Shown here piece after piece: positions 6,243 to 15,436 of a stretch of 25,379 bases of DNA. The stretch is from the NCBI GenBank assembly GCA_039808325.1, contig JBDHSU010000051.1, forward strand, positions 1 through 25,379, given 5' to 3'. The position numbers and the translations under genes were made by a program. The notes under the pieces were generated by a model. That model worked only from the letters and a program-made list of their open reading frames with translations. It was not told the origin of the DNA and searched no databases. Each line of letters begins with the position of its first letter. Position 1 is the first letter of the stretch. The DNA is from JAFKKS01 sp039808325. Its GTDB lineage: Bacteria; Pseudomonadota; Alphaproteobacteria; Rhizobiales; Xanthobacteraceae.

Positions 6243-8009
6243 CTATCCCAGCGCCGCCTCGCTCACGCTCTCGCCGCCTTCCGTCACCGTGCGCTCCAAC
6301 CCTTGCGCCTGCACGGCGACGTTCTCCGCAAAGAACCGCGCGAGCGCCGTGCGGCCGGTGCTGTCGGCGCCATTGCCGATCCTGATCGCCGCCAGCGCCT
6401 CCTGCGCCAATGCGCAGCCGCCGATCGCGTTTCCGAACAGGCGCAGATACGGCGTCGCGCCGGCGAGCGCGCCTTGCGGGTTCTTCTCCAGGGCGTCGCG
6501 CAACCAGGCCGTCGCACGCTCCACGCTTTCGATCGCCCCGTTCAAGCACGCGGCGGTGCGGCCGAAGGCCGGATCGTTGCTCGCGGCGACCGCGGCGGCC
6601 GTTTCACGCAGTTCGTCGAGGCAGGCGCGCGCGACCGCGCCGCCCTCGAGCGGCAGCTTGCGCGTCACGAGGTCGATCGCCTGGATGCCGTTGGTGCCCT
6701 CGTAGATCTGCGCGATGCGCGCGTCGCGGTAGTGCTGCGCGGCGCCGGTTTCCTCGATGAAACCCATGCCGCCATGCACCTGTACGCCGAGCGAGGCGAC
6801 CTCGGTGCCGATATCGGTCGAGAAGGCTTTCGCGATCGGCGTGATCAGCGCGGCACGCTCGCTCGCCGCCTTGCGCCCCGCTTCGTCCGGCGCGCGATGC
6901 GTGGCGTCGATCGCCGCCGCGGTCTGGTAGCAGATCGCGCGCGCGGCCCGCGTCAACGCACGCATGGTGAGCAGCATGCGCCTCACATCCGGATGCGCGA
7001 TAATCGGTGCCGCCCCTTCGAAACCCGGCGCGCGGCCCTGTTTGCGCTCGCGCGCGTAAGCGAGCGCGCCCTGCGTCGCGCGCTCGGCGATGGCGACGCC
7101 CTGCAGCCCGACATTGAGGCGCGCGTTGTTCATCATGGTGAACATGCAGGCGAGGCCGCGATTCTCCTCGCCGATCAGCCAGCCTTTCGCACCGCCGCCG
7201 TCGCCGTAGACCATGGTGCAGGTGGGCGAGGCGTGGATGCCGAGCTTGTGCTCGATCGAATGACAGCGCGCGTCGTTGCGAGGCCCAAGCGAACCGTCCG
7301 CGTTCACCAGCATCTTCGGCACCAGGAACAGCGAGATGCCGCGGTTGCCGGGCGGCGCATCGGACAGCCGCGCCAGCACGAAGTGGATGATGTTGTCGGT
7401 CAGGTCGTGCTCGCCGAAGGTGATGAAGATCTTCGAGCCGGTGATGGTGTAGCTGCCATCGGCGTTACGCTCGGCGCGGGTGCGCAGCGCGCCGACGTCG
7501 GAGCCGGCCTGCGGCTCGGTGAGCTGCATCGTGCCCATCCATTCGCCGGAGATGAGCTTCGGCAGGTAGGTGCGCTTGAGGTCGTCGGCGCCGTGCGCCG
7601 CGAGCGCCTCGACGCCGCCCATGGTGAGGAACGGCCCGAGCCCGAAAGCCATCGAGGCGGCGCTCCAGATCTCGATGCAGGCGGCGTTGACCGCGTGCGG
7701 CAAACCCTGGCCGCCGAAGTCGGCGGGGCCGGCAAGGCCATTCCATCCCGCCTGCGCCCACGCCGTATAAGCCTCCTTCCAGCCCGGAGGCATGGTCACG
7801 GCACCGTCCTTGAACACAGCGCCGTACTCGTCGCCGACGACATTGAGCGGCGCGACGACGTCGTTGGCGAAGCGCCCGGCCTCCTCCAGCACGGCATCGA
7901 CCACATCTTCCGTCAGATCGCCGTAAACGCCGCGCGCGATGGCCTGCGGCAGCCCGGCGCTATGCCGGAGCGCGAACGCGATGTCGGCGATGGGGGCGGT
8001 AAAGGTCAT
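6243..8009 (-). CDS. Acyl-CoA dehydrogenase (large, DmdC-like subfamily)
   Basis: An FAD enzyme that oxidises an acyl-CoA to the 2-enoyl-CoA and passes electrons to ETF. At 588 residues it belongs to the long subfamily with an extra C-terminal domain, which includes DmdC (methylmercaptopropionyl-CoA dehydrogenase). Visible are MQLTEPQAGSDVGALRTRA (flavin contact), GSKIFITFGEHD, the MMNNARLNVGLQGVA helix, QVHGGMGFIEETG and IYEGTNGIQAIDL, which carries the expected catalytic base E437. ATG 8009 has GAGAGG nearby and is conserved in character (MTFTAPIADIAFAL). Substrate specificity is unknown. It is divergent from tsaC across 114 nt and upstream of the DUF3311/symporter pair. Confidence 0.92.
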   Translation of the reverse strand: MTFTAPIADIAFALRHSAGLPQAIARGVYGDLTEDVVDAVLEEAGRFANDVVAPLNVVGDEYGAVFKDGAVTMPPGWKEAYTAWAQAGWNGLAGPADFGGQGLPHAVNAACIEIWSAASMAFGLGPFLTMGGVEALAAHGADDLKRTYLPKLISGEWMGTMQLTEPQAGSDVGALRTRAERNADGSYTITGSKIFITFGEHDLTDNIIHFVLARLSDAPPGNRGISLFLVPKMLVNADGSLGPRNDARCHSIEHKLGIHASPTCTMVYGDGGGAKGWLIGEENRGLACMFTMMNNARLNVGLQGVAIAERATQGALAYARERKQGRAPGFEGAAPIIAHPDVRRMLLTMRALTRAARAICYQTAAAIDATHRAPDEAGRKAASERAALITPIAKAFSTDIGTEVASLGVQVHGGMGFIEETGAAQHYRDARIAQIYEGTNGIQAIDLVTRKLPLEGGAVARACLDELRETAAAVAASNDPAFGRTAACLNGAIESVERATAWLRDALEKNPQGALAGATPYLRLFGNAIGGCALAQEALAAIRIGNGADSTGRTALARFFAENVAVQAQGLERTVTEGGESVSEAALG

Positions 8010-8123
8010 GTCAGCCTCTCGGACGAAGTCTCTCCGGCCATTTCTCGGACGGCAAGCTTGACGGCCATACCTTCAAGAGCACAAACCGGCAGCCTAGTTC
8101 AACGGCGAGGAAGGATAAGGCGC

Positions 8124-9134
8124 GTGGAGACCCGGACGACCCCGATCATGCCCGCCGGACCGGACGCGGTCGCAACGGCGGCGCGGCGCCTCCAGGCGGG
8201 CGGGCTCGTGGCGTTTCCGACCGAAACGGTCTACGGGCTCGGCGCCGATGCCACCAACGCGACGGCGATCGCGCGCCTCTATGCCGCCAAGGGACGGCCG
8301 AAATTCAACCCGCTGATCTCACACCTGCCGGATGCGGCGGCCGCGATGCGGCTCGGGGTCTTCAATGCCGCCGCCCGCAGGCTCGCGGAAGCGCTTTGGC
8401 CGGGGCCGCTGACCCTGGTGGTGCCGAAGGCGCATGACTGCCCGATCGCGTCGCTGACCACGGCGGGGCTCGACACGGTGGCGCTGCGGGTGCCGTCGCA
8501 TCCCGTGGCGCGCGAGCTTCTCGCCGCGGCAGGCCGGCCGGTCGCCGCGCCCTCCGCCAATCGTTCCGGCCGCGTGTCGCCGACGACGGCCGCGCATGTG
8601 CACGCCGACTTTCCGGCCACGCTCGATCTCATCGTCGACGGCGGCGCGACCGCCGTCGGCCTCGAATCCACGATCGTCGCCTGCACCGGCGATACGCCGG
8701 CGGTGCTGCGCTTCGGCGGGCTCGCGCGGGAGACAATCGAGAACGTGCTGCAAAGCCCCCTCGCGTTTCACCGCGGCGCGGCCGACGCGCCGCAATCGCC
8801 CGGCCAACTCGCGTCGCATTACGCGCCACGCGCGGCCGTGCGCCTCAATGCCGATCACGTCGCGCCGGGCGAAGCGCTGCTCGCATTCGGCAATGCGCCG
8901 ATGAGCGGCTCGGGCAACGCGGCGGTGACATTGAATCTCTCTCCACGCGGCGACCTCGTCGAAGCGGCGGCGAATTTCTTCGCCTATCTCCACCGGCTGG
9001 ACGCCAGCGACGCCGCGACCATCGCCGTTGCGCCAATCCCCGAGAAAGGGCTGGGCGAAGCGATCAACGATCGCTTGCGCCGCGCCGCCGCGCCACGCCC
9101 CGCCATATCCGCCTGCCCAGAAGTGCCCGCTTGA
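8124..9134 (+). CDS. tsaC: L-threonylcarbamoyladenylate synthase (Sua5/TsaC)
   Basis: Makes threonylcarbamoyl-AMP from threonine, bicarbonate and ATP for the universal t6A37 tRNA modification, in the cytosol. The 336 residues comprise a YrdC domain (about 12-195: GGLVAFPTETVYGLGADA, KGRPKFNPLISHL, PSANRSGRVSPTTA) and the C-terminal Sua5 domain, so this is the two-domain Sua5 type. The PGQLASHYAP linker joining the domains is present. I chose GTG 8124 because GAGGAAGG lies about 9 nt upstream; ATG 8148 is the alternative. The reading frame stays open far upstream, but that part is antisense to the acyl-CoA dehydrogenase and not protein-like. The stop lies just before the next start, so the two are probably coupled. 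Confidence 0.95.
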   Translation: METRTTPIMPAGPDAVATAARRLQAGGLVAFPTETVYGLGADATNATAIARLYAAKGRPKFNPLISHLPDAAAAMRLGVFNAAARRLAEALWPGPLTLVVPKAHDCPIASLTTAGLDTVALRVPSHPVARELLAAAGRPVAAPSANRSGRVSPTTAAHVHADFPATLDLIVDGGATAVGLESTIVACTGDTPAVLRFGGLARETIENVLQSPLAFHRGAADAPQSPGQLASHYAPRAAVRLNADHVAPGEALLAFGNAPMSGSGNAAVTLNLSPRGDLVEAAANFFAYLHRLDASDAATIAVAPIPEKGLGEAINDRLRRAAAPRPAISACPEVPA

Positions 9135-9142
9135 GTGCTCCG

Positions 9143-10566
<1,424 letters not shown>

Positions 10567-10570
<4 letters not shown>

Positions 10571-11007
10571 GCACGGCCGCGATCATCGCTCCCCTCGAAG
10601 ATCGCGACATCGATGCGGTGGTCGCGCTGTGGGAACGCTGCGGGCTGACGCGGCCGTGGAACGACCCGCGATCGGACATCGCTTTCGCGCGCAAGAGCGC
10701 GAATGCGGTGATCCTCGTCGGCAAGGACGGCAACGCGGTCGTGAGCACCGCGATGGCCGGGCACGACGGGCATCGCGGCTGGTTCTACTACGTCGCCGTC
10801 GATCCGGACCGGCAGGGACGAGGCCTCGGCCGCGCGATCATGGCCGCAAGCGAGGCGTGGCTGCGCCAACAAGGTGTCGAGAAAGCGCAACTGCTCGTGC
10901 GCGCCGGCAACGAGAAGGTGCGCGCCTTCTACGAAGCTCTCGGCTACGGCGAACAGCCGCGCGTACTGTTCGGCCGATGGCTCGACGGGCGGCCGCTGAC
11001 GCCATAG
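10567..11007 (+). CDS. ypeA: GNAT acetyltransferase, YpeA type
   Basis: A 146-residue GNAT-fold N-acetyltransferase. The N-terminal pattern DAVVALWERCGLTRPWNDP and the middle VVSTAMAGHDGHRGWFYYVAV match YpeA proteins closely; the acetyl-CoA pyrophosphate loop is DRQGRGLGRAI, and the C-terminal AFYEALGYGEQPRV closes the domain. The cellular substrate of YpeA is not firmly known. It starts with GTG at 10567, whose last two bases plus the next A form the stop of the preceding dehydrogenase (GTGA, 4-nt overlap), which implies translational coupling. It is the last gene of the tsaC cluster, followed by a GC-rich inverted repeat at 11082-11104. Confidence 0.9.
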
Positions 11008-11081
11008 CGTGCGACGCCAACCGGCCTTGTCCTGAGGGGCTGACCGGAAATGATCGGGAACACGGTTGCGCTCTTTCCTTC

Positions 11082-11104
11082 ACCCTCCCCTGGAGGGGGA
11101 GGGT
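11082..11104. repeat. GC-rich inverted repeat in the ypeA-phasin gap
   Basis: ACCCTCCCC (11082-11090) pairs with GGGGAGGGT (11096-11104) across a 5-nt loop. It lies about 75 nt past the ypeA stop between convergent genes. It has no U-tract. Pyrimidine/purine-rich hairpins of this type are common intergenic repeats in Bradyrhizobium relatives; it may help stop transcription. The rest of 11008-11181 holds no recognisable gene. Confidence 0.4.
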
Positions 11105-11180
11105 CGGAGCGCATGCGACTGCGGACGGGGATCGGCCCTCGCCGAATGTCCGGTCAGGCTCTGAGGCCGATGCGTTTCAA

Positions 11181-11208
11181 TAAAAAAGGCCGGCTTACGC
11201 CGGCCTTT
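11181..11208 (-). terminator. Rho-independent terminator of the phasin 1 gene
   Basis: AAAGGCCGGC (11185-11194) pairs perfectly with GCCGGCCTTT (11199-11208) around a 4-nt loop. Read on the minus strand, the stem runs into six T residues followed by ATTG, the classic form. It lies 24 nt beyond the phasin stop codon. On the plus strand the T-run is only three bases, so it works mainly for the minus strand. Confidence 0.88.
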
Positions 11209-11232
11209 CGTTACGCAACGGGACGCGGACGC

Positions 11233-11721
11233 TTACGCGGCGCGGAAGGTCTTGTTGAAGCCGGTCTTGAGCGGCTCGACGCTGTCGGTCGTCACCTTCT
11301 GGGCGAGCGCCGTGAGGTCCTTCGTCTGCGCCGTGACGGCTTCGAACTGCTTGCGCGCATGCGCGGTCGACAGCTCCACCACTTCCGAGAACGACTTCAC
11401 CGAAAGCAGGTCACGGGCGTAATCGAAGTTGGCGTTGGCGTTGGCGCGGAGCGCCTCGATGACGAGCAAGCCGTAGTCGGCGGCGCCCTTCGAAGCGGTC
11501 GTGTAGGTCTCCTCGAGAACTTCGCTGGCCTCTTCCGAAGCCGCCTTCAGCTTCTCGTAGGCTTCCTTCGCCTGCGCAACGCTCTTCTCGGCGATCTCGC
11601 GATAGGCCGTCGGAATTTCGACGGAGGGGATATCGAACTTCGGAATGTCGAACTTCGGCAGTGCAGCCGACGCCGCGAAACCGGTTTTGCCTGCCTTCGC
11701 CTTCACCGTGGTCTCAACCAT
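11233..11721 (-). CDS. Phasin (polyhydroxyalkanoate granule protein) 1
   Basis: A 162-residue phasin (Phasin_2 type) that coats polyhydroxybutyrate granules and limits their coalescence. After a short alanine-rich start it has three tandem units KFDIP-KFDIP-SVEIP, then a long amphipathic helical region with heptad-like spacing (AEKSVAQAKEAYEKLKAASE, ASEVLEETYTTASKGAADYG, VELSTAHARKQFEAVTAQTK). There are no membrane spans or signal peptide. ATG 11721 has AAGGGA upstream. It has its own promoter (11863-11891) overlapped by an inverted repeat, and its own terminator, so it is a monocistronic gene even though the second phasin gene lies upstream on the same strand. Expression is probably tied to polymer through a PhaR-like repressor, an inference. 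Confidence 0.92.
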   Translation of the reverse strand: MVETTVKAKAGKTGFAASAALPKFDIPKFDIPSVEIPTAYREIAEKSVAQAKEAYEKLKAASEEASEVLEETYTTASKGAADYGLLVIEALRANANANFDYARDLLSVKSFSEVVELSTAHARKQFEAVTAQTKDLTALAQKVTTDSVEPLKTGFNKTFRAA

Positions 11722-11862
11722 GTCTCAGTCCCTTTCGCTAACACCCAGGGCGCGCCGCAGGAAGCCGTCCCCGACTTTCCTTCCCAGGCCTGATTTACGT
11801 TTTTTAGCGTTGGATCAACCAGTTAGGGCGGCACACCCACCGTGTTGCGATCCGATGGGCAA

Positions 11863-11891
11863 AATATAGGCGAGATCATGGTGCATTGCAA
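11863..11891 (-). promoter_or_regulatory. Sigma-70-type promoter of phasin 1
   Basis: On the minus strand TTGCAA (11891-11886) and TATATT (11868-11863) are spaced by exactly 17 nt; the -10 matches TATAAT in five of six bases. Transcription would begin near 11856, giving a 5' leader of about 134 nt before the ATG at 11721. The -35 hexamer lies inside the inverted repeat at 11883-11908. Confidence 0.6.
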
Positions 11892-11908
11892 CATAAATAT
11901 TGCAATGC
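11883..11908. promoter_or_regulatory. Inverted repeat over the phasin 1 -35 box, candidate operator
   Basis: GCATTGCAA (11883-11891) and TTGCAATGC (11900-11908) form a perfect 9-bp inverted repeat with an 8-nt AT-rich spacer. One arm contains the -35 hexamer of the phasin promoter, the position expected for a repressor site. PhaR, the polymer-sensing repressor of phasin genes in alphaproteobacteria, recognises TGC/GCA-rich inverted sites, which this resembles; the exact motif for this clade is not known to me. No T-run follows, so a terminator for phasin 2 is less likely. Confidence 0.5.
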
Positions 11909-11922
11909 GGCGTAAAATTTGT

Positions 11923-12297
11923 TCAACCGCCTGATTTTGTGGCTGTTTTGGTCACGGTCTGGCCAAGGTCGCGCGCCTGCTCGCCGAGCGCCTTCATTTG
12001 CGTCTGGGCGAATTCCGTCTGCAGCTTCATCATTTCCTGCACGTCCTTGGCGCGCGCCAGGCGCTCCGCGAACTCAAACGAAGCCGCCACGTTGCGCTCG
12101 GCGAAAGACATCACTTTCTCGCCCGCGCCCTTGGCGCCGGCCTGCGCCGTCGCGGCCTGCTCCTCCAGCTTCGCCGTTGCCTTGTGCACGGCGCTCATCA
12201 GCCCGTCGAAGGCCTGGCGCGCCTGCGCGACGCTCTGCTCGGCGACGCTCCGCAGCTCATTGGGGATCTCGAAGTTTTCGGTCGGTCCTTTTGCCAT
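11923..12297 (-). CDS. Phasin 2 (shorter phasin-family protein)
   Basis: A 124-residue phasin-family protein, related to phasin 1 over the helical part: IPNELRSVAEQSVAQARQAF, then AGEKVMSFAERNVAASFEFA and MMKLQTEFAQTQMKALGEQA. It is rich in Ala, Gln and Glu with no hydrophobic spans, as expected for a granule-surface or PHB-accessory protein. I chose ATG 12297 (MAKGPTENFEIP) because AAGGGAGAG lies 8-10 nt upstream; the frame is open further, but the added residues are arginine-rich and look like leader sequence. It lies upstream of phasin 1, separated by 201 nt that include a distinct promoter. It is divergent from the sensor kinase gene. Confidence 0.87.
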   Translation of the reverse strand: MAKGPTENFEIPNELRSVAEQSVAQARQAFDGLMSAVHKATAKLEEQAATAQAGAKGAGEKVMSFAERNVAASFEFAERLARAKDVQEMMKLQTEFAQTQMKALGEQARDLGQTVTKTATKSGG

Positions 12298-12483
12298 CGG
12301 CTCTCTCCCTTCGCTCGCATGCGCCGGCGCAGCGGCAACGGAGGCCACTTTAGGGCGGGCGCGGCGCGCTTGCACCATCATACAACGCATTTTGTGCGCC
12401 GCAGTTCAGCGCGGTTAACTCTACCGACGAAACGACGTGTACGCGCCAGCCATTACCGTGGACGATCCGCCGGGCCGGCCGTA

Positions 12484-12499
12484 TTAAGAATTTGTTTAC
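12484..12499 (+). promoter_or_regulatory. CtrA-box-like site ahead of the sensor kinase
   Basis: TTAA (12484-12487), 7 nt, then TTTAC (12495-12499) matches the CtrA consensus TTAA-N7-TTAAC at all but one base. It lies about 46 nt upstream of ATG 12545, a promoter-proximal position. The kinase downstream is of the PleC/DivJ/PdhS type whose pathway controls CtrA, which makes a feedback site plausible. A one-mismatch match in an AT-rich gap can also arise by chance. Confidence 0.4.
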
Positions 12500-12544
12500 G
12501 AGTTGGCTGACCGCCGAACGGCGGGCTGTTCGTGTCTGTGGCGC

Positions 12545-15436
12545 ATGCGTACCGAAACACCTTCGTTTGACAAGAACGATCCGCGCCTCGCGCCTTTGGC
12601 GCAAATGAGCGCCCCGGCGTGGCTGTGGTCGGCGGACGGCACGCGGCTGCTATGGGCGAATACCGCAGGCATCGCTGCGTTCGACAAAAAAAGCGGCGGC
12701 GCGGCGGGCGAATACCGGCTGGCGCCCGACCACCCGATCGCGCGTGAGATCGCGCGCCTGGCGAGAGGTCTTCCCGATTCCGAACGGCCGCATCTGGTGC
12801 GGTTGCGCGGATTCGGCGGAGCGTACGGGCAACCGTTGCTGTGTTCGTGCGCGCGTCTCTCGTTCGAGAACCATGGGACGGGGATTCTGGTGGCGGCGCA
12901 GGACCTGTTCCATGCGGCAGCGGCGCGCTCCCACGCGACGGCGGAAAGCGACGGCGCCGGCCCGGAGAGAAATGAAAATCGATCGGAAGCGTCAGGGGAC
13001 TTGATGATAAGCGCAACTGCAACGGCTGAAGCGCAACGCCCTTCGCTTCTCGACACGCTGGAGACGCGCTTCGTCGCGCGGCAGCACCCGTTCCGCTTCG
13101 TCTGGCAGATGGACGCCGCGCTGAGGCTCACCGCGCTGTCGGAGGAATTCACCGCCCTCGCCGGGCCGCGCACCGCCGCGATGATGGGCCAGCCGTGGAG
13201 CGGGATCGCCGCGGCACTGGCCGTCGACCCCGACGGGCTGATCGCAAAAGCCATGGCCGCCCACGACACCTGGAGCGGCGTCGCGGTGGACTGGCCGGTC
13301 GACGGCGCGACGCGGACGCTGCCGATCGTTCTCTCCGGGATGCCCGTCTTCGGACGCGACCGCGCCTTCACCGGCTATCGCGGCTTCGGGATCTGCCGCG
13401 ACCTCGACGCCGTCGCCGCGGCGATCGCGACGCGGCGCGACAGTCCACTGGCGGCGGAGCCTGCCGGCACGCTCGGCGCGCCGATCGAAAAAATCGCGCC
13501 CGAGGCCGCGCCCGAGGCCGAACCGCGCAATGGCGAACCTCCGGCGCTGCAAGCAACGCCATCGCGCGATGACACGCCGGCGCGCTATGAGCCGCCGCCG
13601 ATCATCCCCGACATGGTTCCCGACGAGCCGCGCCCGCAGCTTACCGTCGTTCCGACGCATAAGAACGTCGTTCCGTTCCGTCCGGGCCACGGCGGTGCCG
13701 CGGACAAACGCCCGTCATTGACCAGCATCGAGCGCAACGCTTTCCAGGAAATCGCCAAGGCGCTCGGCGCGCGCCCCGCCGGCACGGACACCGCACACGT
13801 TCCAATCTCGCCGCCGACGTCTCCGGCGGCGCCGCAACCGCCGCACGTCGTCGCCGACGAAGCAAGGCGCGCGCAGGAGGCCCGCCAGGCGGACGACGAA
13901 GCGCTCGCGGCGATCGCGGCGCAGATCTCCGGAGCCGCCAGCGCGCCAAGCTTGCCGCAGGCGCCGGCGGAACGGGTCGTGCTCGACCGGATGCCGATCG
14001 CGGTTCTCGCCTATCGCGGCGACACCCTCATCTATGCCAACCGCGCGTTCTTCGGCTGGACCGAATATCCCGACCTCGAAAGCCTCGCGGCGGTGGGCGG
14101 ACTTTCGGCGCTGTTCTGCGACCCGAGTTTCGAGGGCTCGGACGAGCCCGACACGCCGAGCCGCGCGCTCTGCATAAAATCGCGCAGCGGCGTCAAGCAG
14201 GCGATCGACGCGCGCCTGTTCAGCGTCCCCTGGGATGGCGAGCAGGCCATGCTGCTGATGTTCAGCAAATCCAGCGGCGCGCACAAAAAGCGCGTCGAGG
14301 TCGGCACCCGCGAGGCGCAGGCGCTCGCGCTCGAACTCAAGTCGATCCTCGACACCGCGACCGACGGCGTCATCATCACCGATGAGGAAGGAACGATCCT
14401 CGCGGGCAACCGCAGCGCGGAAGCTCTGTTCGGCTACGAAGCGCAGGAGATCGTCGGGCAGCCGTTCACCGACCTGTTCGCGCCGGAAAGCCACCACGCC
14501 GCGCTCGACTATCTCGACGGACTCATGCGCAGCGGCGTGCTCAGCATCCTCAACGACGGCCGCGAGGTCATCGGCCGCGTGCGGCAAGGCGGCCTCATCC
14601 CGCTGTTCATGACCATGGGGCGCGTCTCCGAGGAGCCGGTGAAATTCTGCGCCGTGTTCCGCGACATCACGCAATGGAAGCGCGCCGAGGAGGAACTCAC
14701 CAGCGCCAAGCGGCAGGCGGAGCGCGCCTCGTCCGCCAAGTCCGACTTCCTCGCGAAAATCAGCCATGAGATCCGCACGCCGCTGAACGCCATCATCGGC
14801 TTTTCCGAGGTGATGCTGGAGGAATGCTTCGGCCCGATCGAGAACGAGCGCTACAAGAACTACATCCGCGACATCCACACCTCCGGCGAGCACATGGTGT
14901 CGCTGCTCAACGATCTGCTCGATCTCTCCAAGATCGAGGCCGGCAAGCTCGACCTCAATTTCGCGCGCGTCGATCTCAACGACGTGACGCAGCAATCGGT
15001 CGCGCTGATGCAACCGCAGGCGAACCGCCAGCGCGTCATCATCCGCACGTCGCTGTCGAAGGCGCTGCCGGCCGTGGTCGCGGATGAGCGCTCGACGCGG
15101 CAGATCGTGCTCAACCTCCTCTCCAACTCGGTGAAGTTCACCGGCCCCGGCGGCCAGGTGATCGTCTCGACCGCTTTGACCGATCGCGGCGAGGCGGTCC
15201 TGCGCGTGCGCGACACCGGCGTCGGCATGAGCGAGAAAGAGATCGCCACCGCGCTCGAACCGTTCCGGCAGCTTGCGACGTCGTCGCGCTATGGCAGCGC
15301 CGGCACGGGGCTCGGCCTGCCGCTGACCAAGGCGCTGGCGGAAGCCAACCGTGCGAGCTTCAGCATCAAGAGCGCGCCCAATGCCGGCACGCTGATCGAG
15401 ATCATCTTTCCTTCGACACGAGTGCTTGCGGAATGA
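12545..15436 (+). CDS. PAS sensor histidine kinase, PdhS/PleC/DivJ-type
   Basis: A 963-residue kinase with no transmembrane segment. In order: an N-terminal PAS-like part (SAPAWLWSADGTRLLWAN, about 20-40), a second PAS-like region near 175-285, a Pro/Ala-rich linker (about 310-470), PAS (about 475-580), PAS (about 597-715, DGVIITDEEGTILAGN), HisKA with H-box FLAKISHEIRTPLNAIIGF (phospho-acceptor H741) and the EECFGPIENERYKNYIRDIH segment, then HATPase with N-box LNLLSNSVKFTG, G1 DTGVGM, F-box and G2 GTGLGLPL. The HisKA segment is that of the PdhS group, which acts on DivK/PleD to control the cell cycle and asymmetry. No receiver domain is present. ATG 12545 is chosen over TTG 12503. Its end overlaps the hydratase start (ATGA). 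Confidence 0.88.
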   Translation: MRTETPSFDKNDPRLAPLAQMSAPAWLWSADGTRLLWANTAGIAAFDKKSGGAAGEYRLAPDHPIAREIARLARGLPDSERPHLVRLRGFGGAYGQPLLCSCARLSFENHGTGILVAAQDLFHAAAARSHATAESDGAGPERNENRSEASGDLMISATATAEAQRPSLLDTLETRFVARQHPFRFVWQMDAALRLTALSEEFTALAGPRTAAMMGQPWSGIAAALAVDPDGLIAKAMAAHDTWSGVAVDWPVDGATRTLPIVLSGMPVFGRDRAFTGYRGFGICRDLDAVAAAIATRRDSPLAAEPAGTLGAPIEKIAPEAAPEAEPRNGEPPALQATPSRDDTPARYEPPPIIPDMVPDEPRPQLTVVPTHKNVVPFRPGHGGAADKRPSLTSIERNAFQEIAKALGARPAGTDTAHVPISPPTSPAAPQPPHVVADEARRAQEARQADDEALAAIAAQISGAASAPSLPQAPAERVVLDRMPIAVLAYRGDTLIYANRAFFGWTEYPDLESLAAVGGLSALFCDPSFEGSDEPDTPSRALCIKSRSGVKQAIDARLFSVPWDGEQAMLLMFSKSSGAHKKRVEVGTREAQALALELKSILDTATDGVIITDEEGTILAGNRSAEALFGYEAQEIVGQPFTDLFAPESHHAALDYLDGLMRSGVLSILNDGREVIGRVRQGGLIPLFMTMGRVSEEPVKFCAVFRDITQWKRAEEELTSAKRQAERASSAKSDFLAKISHEIRTPLNAIIGFSEVMLEECFGPIENERYKNYIRDIHTSGEHMVSLLNDLLDLSKIEAGKLDLNFARVDLNDVTQQSVALMQPQANRQRVIIRTSLSKALPAVVADERSTRQIVLNLLSNSVKFTGPGGQVIVSTALTDRGEAVLRVRDTGVGMSEKEIATALEPFRQLATSSRYGSAGTGLGLPLTKALAEANRASFSIKSAPNAGTLIEIIFPSTRVLAE

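Noticed and set aside
6210..8123. Long open frame on the plus strand running into tsaC
   Set aside because: It is antisense to the acyl-CoA dehydrogenase, arginine-rich and without family motifs; it is a high-GC artefact. The true tsaC start has a ribosome binding site at 8107-8114.
12377..12382. TATGAT as a -10 box for phasin 2 on the minus strand
   Set aside because: No acceptable -35 hexamer at 16-18 nt.
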